The notes below the pieces were generated by a model. The model worked only from the letters and a program-made list of their open reading frames with translations. It made no database searches and was not told where the DNA came from. The position numbers were made by a program, and so were the translations under genes. Positions 47,617 through 56,383 of a stretch of 64,000 nucleotides of DNA are shown piece by piece. The DNA comes from Verrucomicrobiaceae bacterium (GTDB taxonomy: Bacteria; Verrucomicrobiota; Verrucomicrobiia; Verrucomicrobiales; Verrucomicrobiaceae): assembly GCA_947507875.1 (NCBI GenBank), contig CANNQP010000004.1:62001-126000 (forward strand), in the 5' to 3' direction. The stretch's first letter is position 1. Every line of letters begins with the position of its first letter.

Positions 47617-48531
47617 TTACTTTTTCTTCGGCTTCTCGGGCAGGCCTTGGCCGGGCTTCAGGTCGAGATTGGCCAGCATGTCAGCCTCCGTGACGCTGAA
47701 CGAGACGCCTTCAGCGGGAATGTCTGCGTGAGCGGTCCAGAGGATGGCATTGAGCACGAGCTTGCGCTGGTCGTCGTTGGCCCAGCCACGATGGAAATGG
47801 CCGCCGGTGAAGCCGAAGCCACGTCCGCCGCCGGGATTTTCGGAGGCCCAGGCGACGTGTTGCTTTTCTTGCTTCTTCACGGATTCACGCACGGCGGGGT
47901 TGCCGCTGTGGTGGCCATCAGGACGGCTCATGGTGGAGTCAGGCGCGACATCACTGAGGATGGGAGTCACCCCGGCCATGCCAGGACGGAAGCGCATGTA
48001 GAAGTACCATTCGTCGTTGGTGCCGAAGGGCTTGACGCCGGAGCTGATGGGGTGAGCGGGCAGTTGCTTGAAGTTGGCGTCCCAGTGCGGGTTGACGCTC
48101 CAGTTGATCTCAAAGCAGCCGCCCATCCAGTTGATGAACTCTTGGTTGCCCTTTTCGAGGGTGGGTTCGACGGCGTAGTGCAGGGTCAGGAAGCCGCAGC
48201 CACGTTTCATTTCCTTGTCGAGCTGCTGGAGGCGATCTCCCTGAAGCGCGGGGTGGCCGCCACCGCCGTCCGAGTAGATGACGACCGTTGCCGCCTGGGC
48301 GAGTTCTTCGGCGGCAGGCCACCCGCCGTTGAGGTGGGCGCGCACTTCGACCTGAGAGCTAGCGCCAGCTTCGAGGCATTTTTTTAGCAAAAGGATGCCT
48401 GCGTTGTGCTCGTGCTGGCCGGGGCCGTGGGAGGGCCGACCTGCGATCATGACGATGAGTTTTTTGTCAGCCGCCTGGGCGAAGGTGAGTCCGAAGCAAA
48501 GCAGCGAGAGGGCGAGAGTGGTCCATTTCAT
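47617..48531 (-). CDS. Exported ThuA-domain protein
   Basis: Start at 48531 gives a signal peptide (MKWTTLALSLLCFGLTFAQA). The mature part is a ThuA (trehalose-utilisation-like) domain with a class-I glutamine-amidotransferase-like fold: LIVMIAGRPSHGPGQHEHN, TVVIYSDGGGGHP, GCGFLTLHYAVEP, and a C-terminal GGRGFGFTGGHFHRGWAND. About 304 residues. ThuA proteins are abundant in Verrucomicrobiota and Planctomycetes; their reaction is not settled, though roles in sugar metabolism are proposed. It is read after nuoF on the same strand with about 100 bases between. Confidence 0.87.
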   Translation of the reverse strand: MKWTTLALSLLCFGLTFAQAADKKLIVMIAGRPSHGPGQHEHNAGILLLKKCLEAGASSQVEVRAHLNGGWPAAEELAQAATVVIYSDGGGGHPALQGDRLQQLDKEMKRGCGFLTLHYAVEPTLEKGNQEFINWMGGCFEINWSVNPHWDANFKQLPAHPISSGVKPFGTNDEWYFYMRFRPGMAGVTPILSDVAPDSTMSRPDGHHSGNPAVRESVKKQEKQHVAWASENPGGGRGFGFTGGHFHRGWANDDQRKLVLNAILWTAHADIPAEGVSFSVTEADMLANLDLKPGQGLPEKPKKK

Positions 48532-48636
48532 GGGGTGAGCGGGGGCAAACCAACGCACCGGGGAACGTGAGCTTTCACGCTGTTGTCACCCGATGCGGGA
48601 TCGGTTGGTTTTGGGGATGAAGGAGGGCTGTTGAAT

Positions 48637-50025
48637 TTAAGCCGCGAGACCTGCCGCGGCGAGTTTCCCCTCATCGGTGAGGATGGCTCCCGTCAGCTCG
48701 GGCTTGCAGTCCCCCTTCAGCTCATCGCGGAACTTCTTGATGAAGCTCTGCGTGGGCCAGGAAGCCGCTTCGCCGAAGGCACAGATGGTTTTGCCTTCGA
48801 TTTGGTTGGCGACGGTTTCGAGCTGATCGACGTCATCGGGGCTGGCCTGGCCTTCCACGATGCGGTCACTGATTTTCTTCATCCATAGGCTGCCCTCGCG
48901 GCAGGGCGTGCACTGGCCGCAGCTCTCGTGGGCGTAGAAATTGTTCAGGTTGTTGATGACCCAGGTCATGCTGCGGCTGTCGTCCATGATGATGACGCCG
49001 CCTGAACCGGCCATGGTGCCACACTGGGCCATGGTATCGAAGTCCATGGGGATGTCCCAGATGGTGATCTCGCGGCCGTCCTTGAGCTTGTAGGTCTCAT
49101 CCGCACGCAGGACTTTGGAGGAGCTGCCGCCGGGGATGATGGCCTTGAGCTTGCGGCCGGGCTTGAGGCCGCCGCAGAGGTCATTGATGACCTCACCCAT
49201 GGTGACTTTGCCCACCTCGACCTCGTAATAACCGGGTTTCTGGACATCGCCAGAGACGCAGAGGATGCGGGTGCCGGTGTTGTTGGGGGTGCCGAGCTTG
49301 GCGTATTCGGCCCCGCCCATCTGGATGATGTGCTTCACGTGGCAGAGGGACTCCACGTTGTTCACGATCGTGGGGCACATGTAGAGGCCGAGGGCAGCGG
49401 GGAAGTAGGGAGGCTTGATGCGCGGATAGGGGCGCTTGCCTTCGAGTGATTCGATGAGGCCCGTCTCCTCACCGCAGATGTAGGCACCCGCGCCACGGTG
49501 GACGTAGAGTTCACAGTCGAAGCCGCTGCCGAGGATGTTTTTGCCCAGGAAACCCTTCGCGTGAGCCTCTGCGATGGCTTTTTCCACAATGATGGCCGCC
49601 TGGGGGAATTCCTCGCGGATGTAAATGTAACCAAGCTTCGCGCCAACGGCGAAGCAGGCGATGATCATGCCCTCCAGGAGCTGGTGGGGGTCCTGGTGCA
49701 GGATGTAGCGGTCCTTGAAGGTGCCAGGCTCAGATTCATCGGCATTGCAGATGAGATAAACGGGCTTGGTGTTCGTGGGAGGGATAAAGCCCCACTTCAC
49801 GCCGGTGGGGAAGCCTGCCCCGCCACGCCCCCGTAGGCCGCTGGCCTTCACTTCATTGATGATGGCACTCTTGTCCATGCCGAGCGCCTTTTTCAGCTGC
49901 TCGTAGCCTCCGTCTGCCAGGAAGGAATCGATGCTGGGCGTGTAGCCAGTGCGGTCCACGTTTTTGAAGATCAGTCGCTTTTCGCGAGCGTGGGGCTCTT
50001 TGCCGGGGAGGTATGAAATCGCCAT
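48637..50025 (-). CDS. nuoF: NADH-quinone oxidoreductase subunit F
   Basis: The NADH-binding, FMN and iron-sulfur subunit of respiratory complex I. Start at 50025 (MAISYLPGKEPHAREKRLIF). Motifs: GLRGRGGAGFPTGVKW (FMN), CNADESEPGTFKDR, RGAGAYICGEETGLIESLEG (NADH), TIVNNVESL, and the N3 cluster ligands CGQCTPCREG near residue 369 with a later cysteine in TICAFGEA. About 462 residues. No nuoE or nuoG lies next to it, so it is either a stray part of a scattered nuo set or the flavin subunit of another NAD-linked complex. Confidence 0.92.
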   Translation of the reverse strand: MAISYLPGKEPHAREKRLIFKNVDRTGYTPSIDSFLADGGYEQLKKALGMDKSAIINEVKASGLRGRGGAGFPTGVKWGFIPPTNTKPVYLICNADESEPGTFKDRYILHQDPHQLLEGMIIACFAVGAKLGYIYIREEFPQAAIIVEKAIAEAHAKGFLGKNILGSGFDCELYVHRGAGAYICGEETGLIESLEGKRPYPRIKPPYFPAALGLYMCPTIVNNVESLCHVKHIIQMGGAEYAKLGTPNNTGTRILCVSGDVQKPGYYEVEVGKVTMGEVINDLCGGLKPGRKLKAIIPGGSSSKVLRADETYKLKDGREITIWDIPMDFDTMAQCGTMAGSGGVIIMDDSRSMTWVINNLNNFYAHESCGQCTPCREGSLWMKKISDRIVEGQASPDDVDQLETVANQIEGKTICAFGEAASWPTQSFIKKFRDELKGDCKPELTGAILTDEGKLAAAGLAA

Positions 50026-50243
50026 GAGGGAGGGGGTCGCTGCGTTCAGTATTGAGCTACGGCAGGGAGCGGCAAGCGGGTTTGTGAAAAATTTCACAAG
50101 CTGAGGTTCCCGAGACAGCCCCCCAGGGCCGGGGCACCGAGAGCAGAAAAGGCGGTGTCAACTCGCCTCTCGCCTGGGGAGGCGTGCGCTTCTTCATTTG
50201 CACGTAGGCCACTCCGCGACATCGTGGCGTCCCGTAACCCCCC

Positions 50244-50729
50244 ATGGCAAGCATCACGAACGAAAAACTCATCGCCCATACCCAGTGGCTGGAGAGCGAA
50301 GGCAAAACAGGCCGGAAGCTCGACGAAACGGGCATGAACCTCGCCGGAGCGATGCTGAATGATCTGAATCTGGCGCGCGCTCATTTCGTGGGGACCACGA
50401 TGACCAAAGCCAACCTGAGTGGCACCAACCTATCTCAGGCAGATTTTCGAGGCGCGAACTTGGACAGCACCAACCTGTCGCTGGCGGATCTTTCTGGGGC
50501 AGATCTAGGAGGCGTTTCCATGCGGAATGCCAACTTGCAGCAAGCCAATCTGCGAGGAGCGGACCTCTCGGGGGCTAATCTGGAGGGGGCTAATCTCACC
50601 GAAGCGGACTTGACCGAGGCGGATCTGATCGCAGCAAACCTCAACAAAACGACCCAAACGGGCATGATTCTGACCAGAGCCAAGCTTGCCGATACCCAGG
50701 GTCTGGATAAGACATCCGCCACGCACTGA
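50244..50729 (+). CDS. Pentapeptide-repeat protein
   Basis: 161 residues. From about residue 30 to 140 there are some twenty tandem A(D/N)LXX units (AMLNDLNLARAHF, ANLSGTNLSQADFRGANLD, ADLSGADLGG, ANLRGADLSGANLEGANL and so on), which fold into a four-sided right-handed beta-helix. Cytoplasmic, with no signal peptide. Some such proteins mimic DNA and protect gyrase; most have no known role, and nothing here tells which applies. It is 14 bases upstream of purQ in the same direction. Confidence 0.9.
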   Translation: MASITNEKLIAHTQWLESEGKTGRKLDETGMNLAGAMLNDLNLARAHFVGTTMTKANLSGTNLSQADFRGANLDSTNLSLADLSGADLGGVSMRNANLQQANLRGADLSGANLEGANLTEADLTEADLIAANLNKTTQTGMILTRAKLADTQGLDKTSATH

Positions 50730-50743
50730 TTTTTCACCCTTCC

Positions 50744-51451
50744 ATGCCACACGCTTTACTGATCAAATTTCCTGGAACGAACTGCGATTTAGAAACCTCT
50801 CGCGCCTTGGAGGAAGCCGGGTTCACGACGGCGGTCCTTCCGATCTCTCAACTTTCGGAACAAACCTTGGAAGGCGTGCATCTCGTCGTCTTTTCCGGTG
50901 GCTTTAGCTACGGAGATTATGTGATGAGCGGCAGAATCGCCAAACTGATGACTCAGCAGCGCCTTGGTGAGGAACTGCGCGCCTTTGTCAAACGCGGCGG
51001 CTATGTGCTGGGCATCTGCAACGGCTTCCAGATCCTGACTCAGCTCGAGTTGCTGCCGCGCGGCAGCCTGATTCACAACCAGTCCGGGCGCTTCATTTGC
51101 CGCTGGGTGCCGCTGAAGAAGAACAGCACGCGCAGCCCCTATTTGGCGCTGCTACCTGAGCACTTCGAGCTGCCTGTGGCCCACGCAGAAGGTCGCTTCG
51201 TCGGAGAAGACGGTGATGCGGAAAAGTATGTCAAAGAGGGCCAAGGTGCGCTGCTCTACGGCACCGATTTCAATGGCAGCAGCGCGGGCATCGCCGGGCT
51301 GCAGGATGAGACAGGCCGTGTTTTTGGCCTGATGCCACACCCCGAACGTTTTGTGTCCAAAGACACGCATTATGATCGCGATTGGAACAAGGCCGACAAA
51401 GGCTGGGGTTACTATCTCTTCAAGGGCGTCGCCGAGGCCCTGGCCGCTTAA
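50744..51451 (+). CDS. purQ: Phosphoribosylformylglycinamidine synthase subunit PurQ
   Basis: Glutamine amidotransferase subunit that feeds ammonia to PurL in purine synthesis. 235 residues. The N-terminus LLIKFPGTNCDLETSRALEEAGF is typical. The oxyanion region is VFSGGFSYGDYV, the nucleophile Cys92 lies in GICNGFQIL, and the catalytic His/Glu pair in LMPHPERF. No purL or purS is adjacent. The pentapeptide gene just upstream may be co-transcribed. Confidence 0.94.
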   Translation: MPHALLIKFPGTNCDLETSRALEEAGFTTAVLPISQLSEQTLEGVHLVVFSGGFSYGDYVMSGRIAKLMTQQRLGEELRAFVKRGGYVLGICNGFQILTQLELLPRGSLIHNQSGRFICRWVPLKKNSTRSPYLALLPEHFELPVAHAEGRFVGEDGDAEKYVKEGQGALLYGTDFNGSSAGIAGLQDETGRVFGLMPHPERFVSKDTHYDRDWNKADKGWGYYLFKGVAEALAA

Positions 51452-51507
51452 TTCCCTTCTCTCGCATCTTTAGCTTCCTTGATTCACCAACCCCACTTGA
51501 TTTAACT

Positions 51508-51903
51508 ATGTCCGACATCGCTCTCGCCAAAGGAGAAAAATTTCTCGAAGACAATGCCAAAAAAGAAGGCGTGCACGTCACGGCCAGCGGCCTGCAATAC
51601 AAGATCCTGCAAGAAGGCACTGGCAAAAGCCCCAAGGCCACCGACACGGTCGAGGTTCATTATGAGGGCACCCTGATTGATGGCCGCGTGTTTGACAGCA
51701 GCTATCGCCGTGGCCAGACCATCGAATTCCCTTTGAATCGAGTCATCGCTGGCTGGACAGAAGGTGTTCAGCTCATGAAAGAAGGTGCCAAATTTAGGTT
51801 TTTCATCCCCTCCCGATTGGCCTACGGCCCTCGTGGCGCAGGGCGCGACATTGGCCCAAACGAAGCTCTGATCTTTGATGTTGAGCTGTTTCAAGTGAAA
51901 TAA
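51508..51903 (+). CDS. FKBP-type peptidyl-prolyl isomerase
   Basis: 131 residues from the ATG at 51508; a longer in-frame extension overlaps purQ and is rejected. A short helical lead (ALAKGEKFLEDNAKKEGVH) as in Mip/FkpA relatives precedes a full FKBP domain: VEVHYEGTLIDGRVFDSS, FPLNRVIAGWTEGVQLMKEG, FFIPSRLAYGPRGAG, IGPNEALIFDVELFQVK. No signal peptide, so it is cytoplasmic and assists folding there. Confidence 0.93.
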   Translation: MSDIALAKGEKFLEDNAKKEGVHVTASGLQYKILQEGTGKSPKATDTVEVHYEGTLIDGRVFDSSYRRGQTIEFPLNRVIAGWTEGVQLMKEGAKFRFFIPSRLAYGPRGAGRDIGPNEALIFDVELFQVK

Positions 51904-52017
51904 AAAACGTGTTCACGACACCTGCCTAGCTCTGCTGGGCAATGGGTGAAGCAGGCAGCGGGGAAAAAGCTCGTGATGACAAGCATTCTCTAGCCTATAG
52001 GTTCCCTCTCTGACTTC

Positions 52018-53406
52018 ATGGCTGAAACTCCCGCTCAACCGTCCACAGCCCTGACGTGGCGACTCGCGCCTGCGACCGCCATGATAGGGCTGGGAGAGCA
52101 AAGCCAGACCCAGGTCCGCCTGGTGTCTTGTTCGATAGTGGGCTTTTTGCTAGGCTTTTATGCCATGCACAACCAGTGGCTGCAGCTCGGGTGGATGAGC
52201 GCCTGCATGGTGGTTCTGCTGGCCACCGAGGCACGAAGTCTTTTCTGGGAAGCCTGGCGCATGGATCGCTGGATGCAGGGCGTCGGGCTGATTTTTCTCC
52301 TGGGGATGGCTCGATCGAGTCTCCTGGAGTCCCCTGGGATGACCTTCAGTTCCTTCATCTGGGGTTGGGTAGGCTCCCTGCTCTTGCTGCTGACCTTGAG
52401 CCAATTGTGGCAAGTCGGAAAGCAGCCCCGCTCGCCGTCCTGGATGGGAGTGACCCTAGTGCTCGCGGCCACGCTCACGGCAGTGACCAGCTACGTGATT
52501 TTTGCCATGCTCGCCGAGGGTTCAAGCATTGGCATGCCGCTGAAAAACTGGTTCGTTTACGGCGGTTGGAATACGGTGTGCACGGGCATGACCTTTGGTT
52601 TCGCTGCCCTATGGGCAAGCTTCCGCTGGCGGGAGTCGGCGGCCACTTCAGCAAGGTGGAAAAACTTCGCCTGGCTGCTGGCCACGGTGCTTTTGGTGTT
52701 TGCCACACTGCAAACGCTAAGCCGTGGGGCCCTGATGGCGCTGGTGGTGGCGCATGTCGCTTGGCTGCTGCCTCAGGGCTGGCGCGCCGCTTGGAAGCCG
52801 ATGGCTCTGCTCATGGCGTGCATGGCGTGCTTTCAGCTGTCCGCGCCGGTTCTTAGCCGCCTGGCCACGGAAGACGTCGCTGCCGACTTGGGTGTACCGA
52901 CCGAAACGGTGAAATCACAAATTCAAGATTTTGGCGTCATCCCGCCCAACCCAGCCATGCGTGCCGTGGAGCGAGGCGATAATGGCCGCTTTGCCATCTA
53001 CACGGCAGCGCTGAGCAGCATGACGACCTGGCAAGACTGGTTGTTCGGCAAGGGTCTGTGGTCTGCGAACGATGCCTGGTCGTGCTCACTCTGGTGGTAT
53101 CCAGAGCACCTGCACAGTGTCTTCATGGACGCCGCCGTGCGCGGAGGAGTGGTGGCCTTGCTCGGGATTCTTTTCATCACTTGCTGGGGCCTGAAGCGTG
53201 CCTGGGCTTTGGCCGTGGAAGGTGAATCGCTGTGGTTTGTCCTCGCCTGCTTTGGCGCATCCGGTCTGATTTTCGACGGCGATAGCCTTTTCACACTGCT
53301 GAGTGTGCCGCGCTTTGAACCCCTGCTTTACTGGATGCCGCTCGTGATTGCCTCGGCTCGCTACGAGGCCTGTCGCGGCGCGACGCCGCAGCGTCTTTTT
53401 TCCTGA
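52018..53406 (+). CDS. O-antigen ligase/polymerase-like membrane protein
   Basis: 462 residues with about ten hydrophobic segments. A segment TLQTLSRGALMALVVAHVAWLL and a large periplasmic loop (about 285-355) ending WYPEHLHSVFMDAAVRGGVVALLGILF match the Wzy/WaaL O-antigen ligase family, in which an arginine near the first motif and a histidine in the loop are functional. It would ligate or polymerise undecaprenyl-linked glycans at the outer face of the inner membrane. It is not in a glycan cluster, so its partner genes are elsewhere. The SulP gene follows after 9 bases. Confidence 0.75.
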   Translation: MAETPAQPSTALTWRLAPATAMIGLGEQSQTQVRLVSCSIVGFLLGFYAMHNQWLQLGWMSACMVVLLATEARSLFWEAWRMDRWMQGVGLIFLLGMARSSLLESPGMTFSSFIWGWVGSLLLLLTLSQLWQVGKQPRSPSWMGVTLVLAATLTAVTSYVIFAMLAEGSSIGMPLKNWFVYGGWNTVCTGMTFGFAALWASFRWRESAATSARWKNFAWLLATVLLVFATLQTLSRGALMALVVAHVAWLLPQGWRAAWKPMALLMACMACFQLSAPVLSRLATEDVAADLGVPTETVKSQIQDFGVIPPNPAMRAVERGDNGRFAIYTAALSSMTTWQDWLFGKGLWSANDAWSCSLWWYPEHLHSVFMDAAVRGGVVALLGILFITCWGLKRAWALAVEGESLWFVLACFGASGLIFDGDSLFTLLSVPRFEPLLYWMPLVIASARYEACRGATPQRLFS

Positions 53407-53415
53407 ACTCATGCC

Positions 53416-55290
53416 GTGTCAGGCCAACCCGAGCACTCCACCACCTTTCGGCAGATCCTGAGGCATCTTCTCTGGCAGTGCCGGACGTGGCTCAAGACGA
53501 CCCTGGCAGAAAGCACCCTAGATCCCCTGCCCTTTCGCCGCTGGATGGTCGGCTACGGACCGAAACGTCTGCGCGCCGATTTGCGGGCGGCCATGTCGGT
53601 TTCGCTGCTGGATCTCCCCCAGGGCATGGCCTACGCAGCCCTGGCAGGCCTACCGCTCCAGGCAGGCACCATGTGCAGCGCAGTCTCAGGCATCACCGGA
53701 TCTCTTTTCAGCAGCTCACGGTACACGGTGCTCGGCCCGACGAATGCCACGGCCTTCATGATTTTTTCATTTTTCGCCGCAGGTCCTGAGCTGGATCGAG
53801 CGGGCATGATGCCGCTGCTCGTGTTCATGGTCGGTGCCTTGCTGCTGTTCGGATCTTTCCTCCGCGTGGCAGAACTCGCGCAGTACATCAGCCGAACCGT
53901 CGTCGTGGCCTATGTCACTGGCGCGTCGCTGCTGATCATTTCGAGTCAGCTCGCCTCCATCCTGGATCTCTCCATGGTGACGGTGCTGGAAGATGGCAGC
54001 CACGTCCAGCGACGCACCCTTCCTGGCATTTGGATTCACCTCGCCACGCATCTGAAAGATTCGCATTGGCAAAGTGTGCTGGTCGCGCTCGTGACCGCGA
54101 CGATTTACATCGCCATCCGCTCGCTGCGCCCTCAGTGGCCGACCTTGGCCTTGAGCTTGGTGATCAGTGCGAGCCTGGCCGCCGTGGCTTCTCAGTTCGG
54201 GCTCCAGATTTCCACCTACGCCGACGCGCGTTTCGGCATCTTGGACCTGCTCCCCAGCTTTCCTGACTTCGTCTCACCACGGTTTTTCTCGGACTTCAGT
54301 CATCTCTTTGGCCTTGCCTTGGCCTTGGCCTTTTTGGCGACTTTGGAAAGCGCATCCATGAACAAAACGCTGGCAAGTGTGACAGGTCAGCGTCTTGACC
54401 CTAACCAAGACATGTTCAGCTTAGGCATGGCCAACCTCGCCTGCGCATACCTAAGCGGCATGCCTTGCTCTGGCTCCCTGACACGCAGTGCGCTGAATTA
54501 CCAAACTGGCGCACGCACGCCCGTGGCCGCTTTATTGAACGGTCTTTTCTGCTTACTGGGCGCTCTCACCCTAGGGCAGCTGGTCGGCTACATCCCACGC
54601 GCCTCGCTGGCCGTGCTGATCATTTGCGTGGCCGTCTCGCTGGTGAATCACCGCCACATTCGCGTCTGCCTCAGCGCGACAGGATCCGATGCACTGGTCT
54701 TCCTCACCACCCTGACCGCGACGCTGCTGGTGCCCCTGCATGTGGCCATCTTTACCGGTGTGGGCATTTCCGTCATGCTCTACCTGCGCAAAGTCAGCCA
54801 ACCAAGGCTAGTGGAGTATGAGTTCACCCAAGAAGGCGATCTGGCAGAAGCGAGCCAAAGCGGCACACGGCAGAACCCCTCCGTCTCCATCGTGCATGTG
54901 GAGGGCGAGCTTTTCTTCGGTGCCGCAGACCTCTTCCGCACCCAGATTCAACGAACGTGTGGGGATCCGAACCTGCGCGTCATCATTTTACGGTTAAAAA
55001 ATGCCCGACACTTGGATGCCACCTGTGTACTCGCGCTGGAAGATTTGATTCGCCTTTTGCGCAAAGAAGGCCGTGAACTGCTCATCAGCGGCGTCATGAA
55101 GGATGTGCATCGGGTGCTGCGCGATTCGGGACTCGTGGAGGTGCTCGGAAGGGAAAATATCTTCCCCGCGAGCCCTAGCAATCCAAATCTGGCCACGCGC
55201 AACGCGCTCAAACGAGCGCAAAAGCTACTGGGCACGACCGAAGCGGACGTGAAGATCTTTTTCGATCCAGGCAAAAAGAAGGACAGCTGA
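53416..55290 (+). CDS. SulP-family anion transporter with STAS domain
   Basis: 624 residues, start GTG at 53416. The N-terminal membrane part has about 12-14 helices with the SulP signature (AAMSVSLLDLPQGMAYAALAGLPLQ) near residue 58 and LGPTNATAFMIF near 110. The C-terminal STAS domain (about 490-610) contains VSIVHVEGELFFGAADLF and LRVIILRLKNARHLDAT. SulP proteins carry sulfate, bicarbonate or other anions; the substrate cannot be told. The gene begins 9 bases after the O-antigen ligase-like gene, so they may share a transcript. Confidence 0.9.
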   Translation: MSGQPEHSTTFRQILRHLLWQCRTWLKTTLAESTLDPLPFRRWMVGYGPKRLRADLRAAMSVSLLDLPQGMAYAALAGLPLQAGTMCSAVSGITGSLFSSSRYTVLGPTNATAFMIFSFFAAGPELDRAGMMPLLVFMVGALLLFGSFLRVAELAQYISRTVVVAYVTGASLLIISSQLASILDLSMVTVLEDGSHVQRRTLPGIWIHLATHLKDSHWQSVLVALVTATIYIAIRSLRPQWPTLALSLVISASLAAVASQFGLQISTYADARFGILDLLPSFPDFVSPRFFSDFSHLFGLALALAFLATLESASMNKTLASVTGQRLDPNQDMFSLGMANLACAYLSGMPCSGSLTRSALNYQTGARTPVAALLNGLFCLLGALTLGQLVGYIPRASLAVLIICVAVSLVNHRHIRVCLSATGSDALVFLTTLTATLLVPLHVAIFTGVGISVMLYLRKVSQPRLVEYEFTQEGDLAEASQSGTRQNPSVSIVHVEGELFFGAADLFRTQIQRTCGDPNLRVIILRLKNARHLDATCVLALEDLIRLLRKEGRELLISGVMKDVHRVLRDSGLVEVLGRENIFPASPSNPNLATRNALKRAQKLLGTTEADVKIFFDPGKKKDS

Positions 55291-55393
55291 GTTCGTGGGC
55301 CGGGTTGACACCACCGCAGAGGGCTGCATTCTGAATCGTCCAAAGCCGGGTTGACCACGTTTCTTGCTCAAATCTGTGCAACCCCTCCCAGCC

Positions 55394-55951
55394 ATGCATT
55401 CCTCCATTGAACTCAAGCGCGAAGTCGAAGCCATCCAGATCCCCAGCGGTGACAGCATTCAGCTGCCTCTAGGACTCAAGGTCATCATCACCCAATCGCT
55501 GGGTGGCACATACACCGTGGCCACCGATTTCGGCCTCGCCCGCATCAGCACTAAGGATGCGGATGCCCTGGGCATCGATCCCGAAGCTGACAAGAAGGAA
55601 CAGGAGGGAGAATCTTCCAACATCCCTGAAGATGCCACCGAGTTGGAAGCACAAGTCTGGGGCCAATTGAAGAACGTCTATGACCCCGAGATTCCCGTCA
55701 ACATCGTGGACCTCGGTCTTGTCTATGACTGCAAGGTAGAGCAAACCGAAGACGGCAAAAGCAAAGCGGTGGTGAAAATGACCCTCACCGCCCCTGGCTG
55801 TGGCATGGGCCCAACCATCGCCGCGGATGCCCAAAGCCGCATCATGACCATCGAGGAAATCGACGATGCAGCCGTGGAGCTCGTCTGGGAGCCCGCATGG
55901 AATCAAGGCATGATTTCCATCGAAGGAAAAATGAAGTTGGGGATGATCTGA
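55394..55951 (+). CDS. sufT: Putative Fe-S cluster assembly protein SufT
   Basis: 185 residues from ATG 55394. An N-terminal part (VEAIQIPSGDSIQLPLG) is specific to SufT. A DUF59/MIP18 domain follows (about 80-180) with NVYDPEIPVNIVDLGLVYD and TLTAPGCGMGPTIAADA. SufT helps mature iron-sulfur proteins. Other suf genes are not in the window. Two near-identical 11-base blocks, GCCGGGTTGAC, lie upstream at about 55299 and 55345 and might be a direct repeat of regulatory meaning. Confidence 0.88.
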   Translation: MHSSIELKREVEAIQIPSGDSIQLPLGLKVIITQSLGGTYTVATDFGLARISTKDADALGIDPEADKKEQEGESSNIPEDATELEAQVWGQLKNVYDPEIPVNIVDLGLVYDCKVEQTEDGKSKAVVKMTLTAPGCGMGPTIAADAQSRIMTIEEIDDAAVELVWEPAWNQGMISIEGKMKLGMI

Positions 55952-55969
55952 GTTTCGTCTTCCTCTTTC

Positions 55970-56263
55970 ATGGCGCGCTTCAAGCCACCCGGGCAATGCC
56001 CCAACTGCGGCGAATGGGTTCCACGTGGAGCCCTCGCCTGCGATGAGTGTGGCTCTTGCGCCAAATCAGGTTGGCATGACGACGCGGAACAGGATGGCCT
56101 GGATCTGCCCTCGGATGACTTTGATTACGATGCATTCATCGCGCGTGAGTTTGGAGGGCAAGAGCCGCAGGGGCGTGTGCCATCCACCCAGAAGTTATGG
56201 AAGGGCGTCGCGATTGTCTTGGTGATGGTTTTGTTGGCAAGTTGGCTGCTGTCCGGTCGGTAA
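55970..56263 (+). CDS. Small zinc-ribbon membrane protein
   Basis: 97 residues. The N-terminal zinc ribbon CPNCGEWVPRGALACDECG supplies four cysteines. An acidic linker of about 40 residues follows and then one C-terminal membrane segment (GVAIVLVMVLLASWLL). Similar small tail-anchored zinc-ribbon proteins are widespread and uncharacterised. It begins 18 bases after sufT on the same strand and is probably co-transcribed. Confidence 0.75.
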   Translation: MARFKPPGQCPNCGEWVPRGALACDECGSCAKSGWHDDAEQDGLDLPSDDFDYDAFIAREFGGQEPQGRVPSTQKLWKGVAIVLVMVLLASWLLSGR

Positions 56264-56383
56264 GAGCCCTCTGCCTCTCGGTCGATGCAAATTTCAGGAG
56301 GGCTGCTTGCAACGCGGAACCAGCAGCCTAGATTTTTTCTCAAACAGAAAGGCTATTTTGGCTTTCCTATCGTTTCTACTGTT

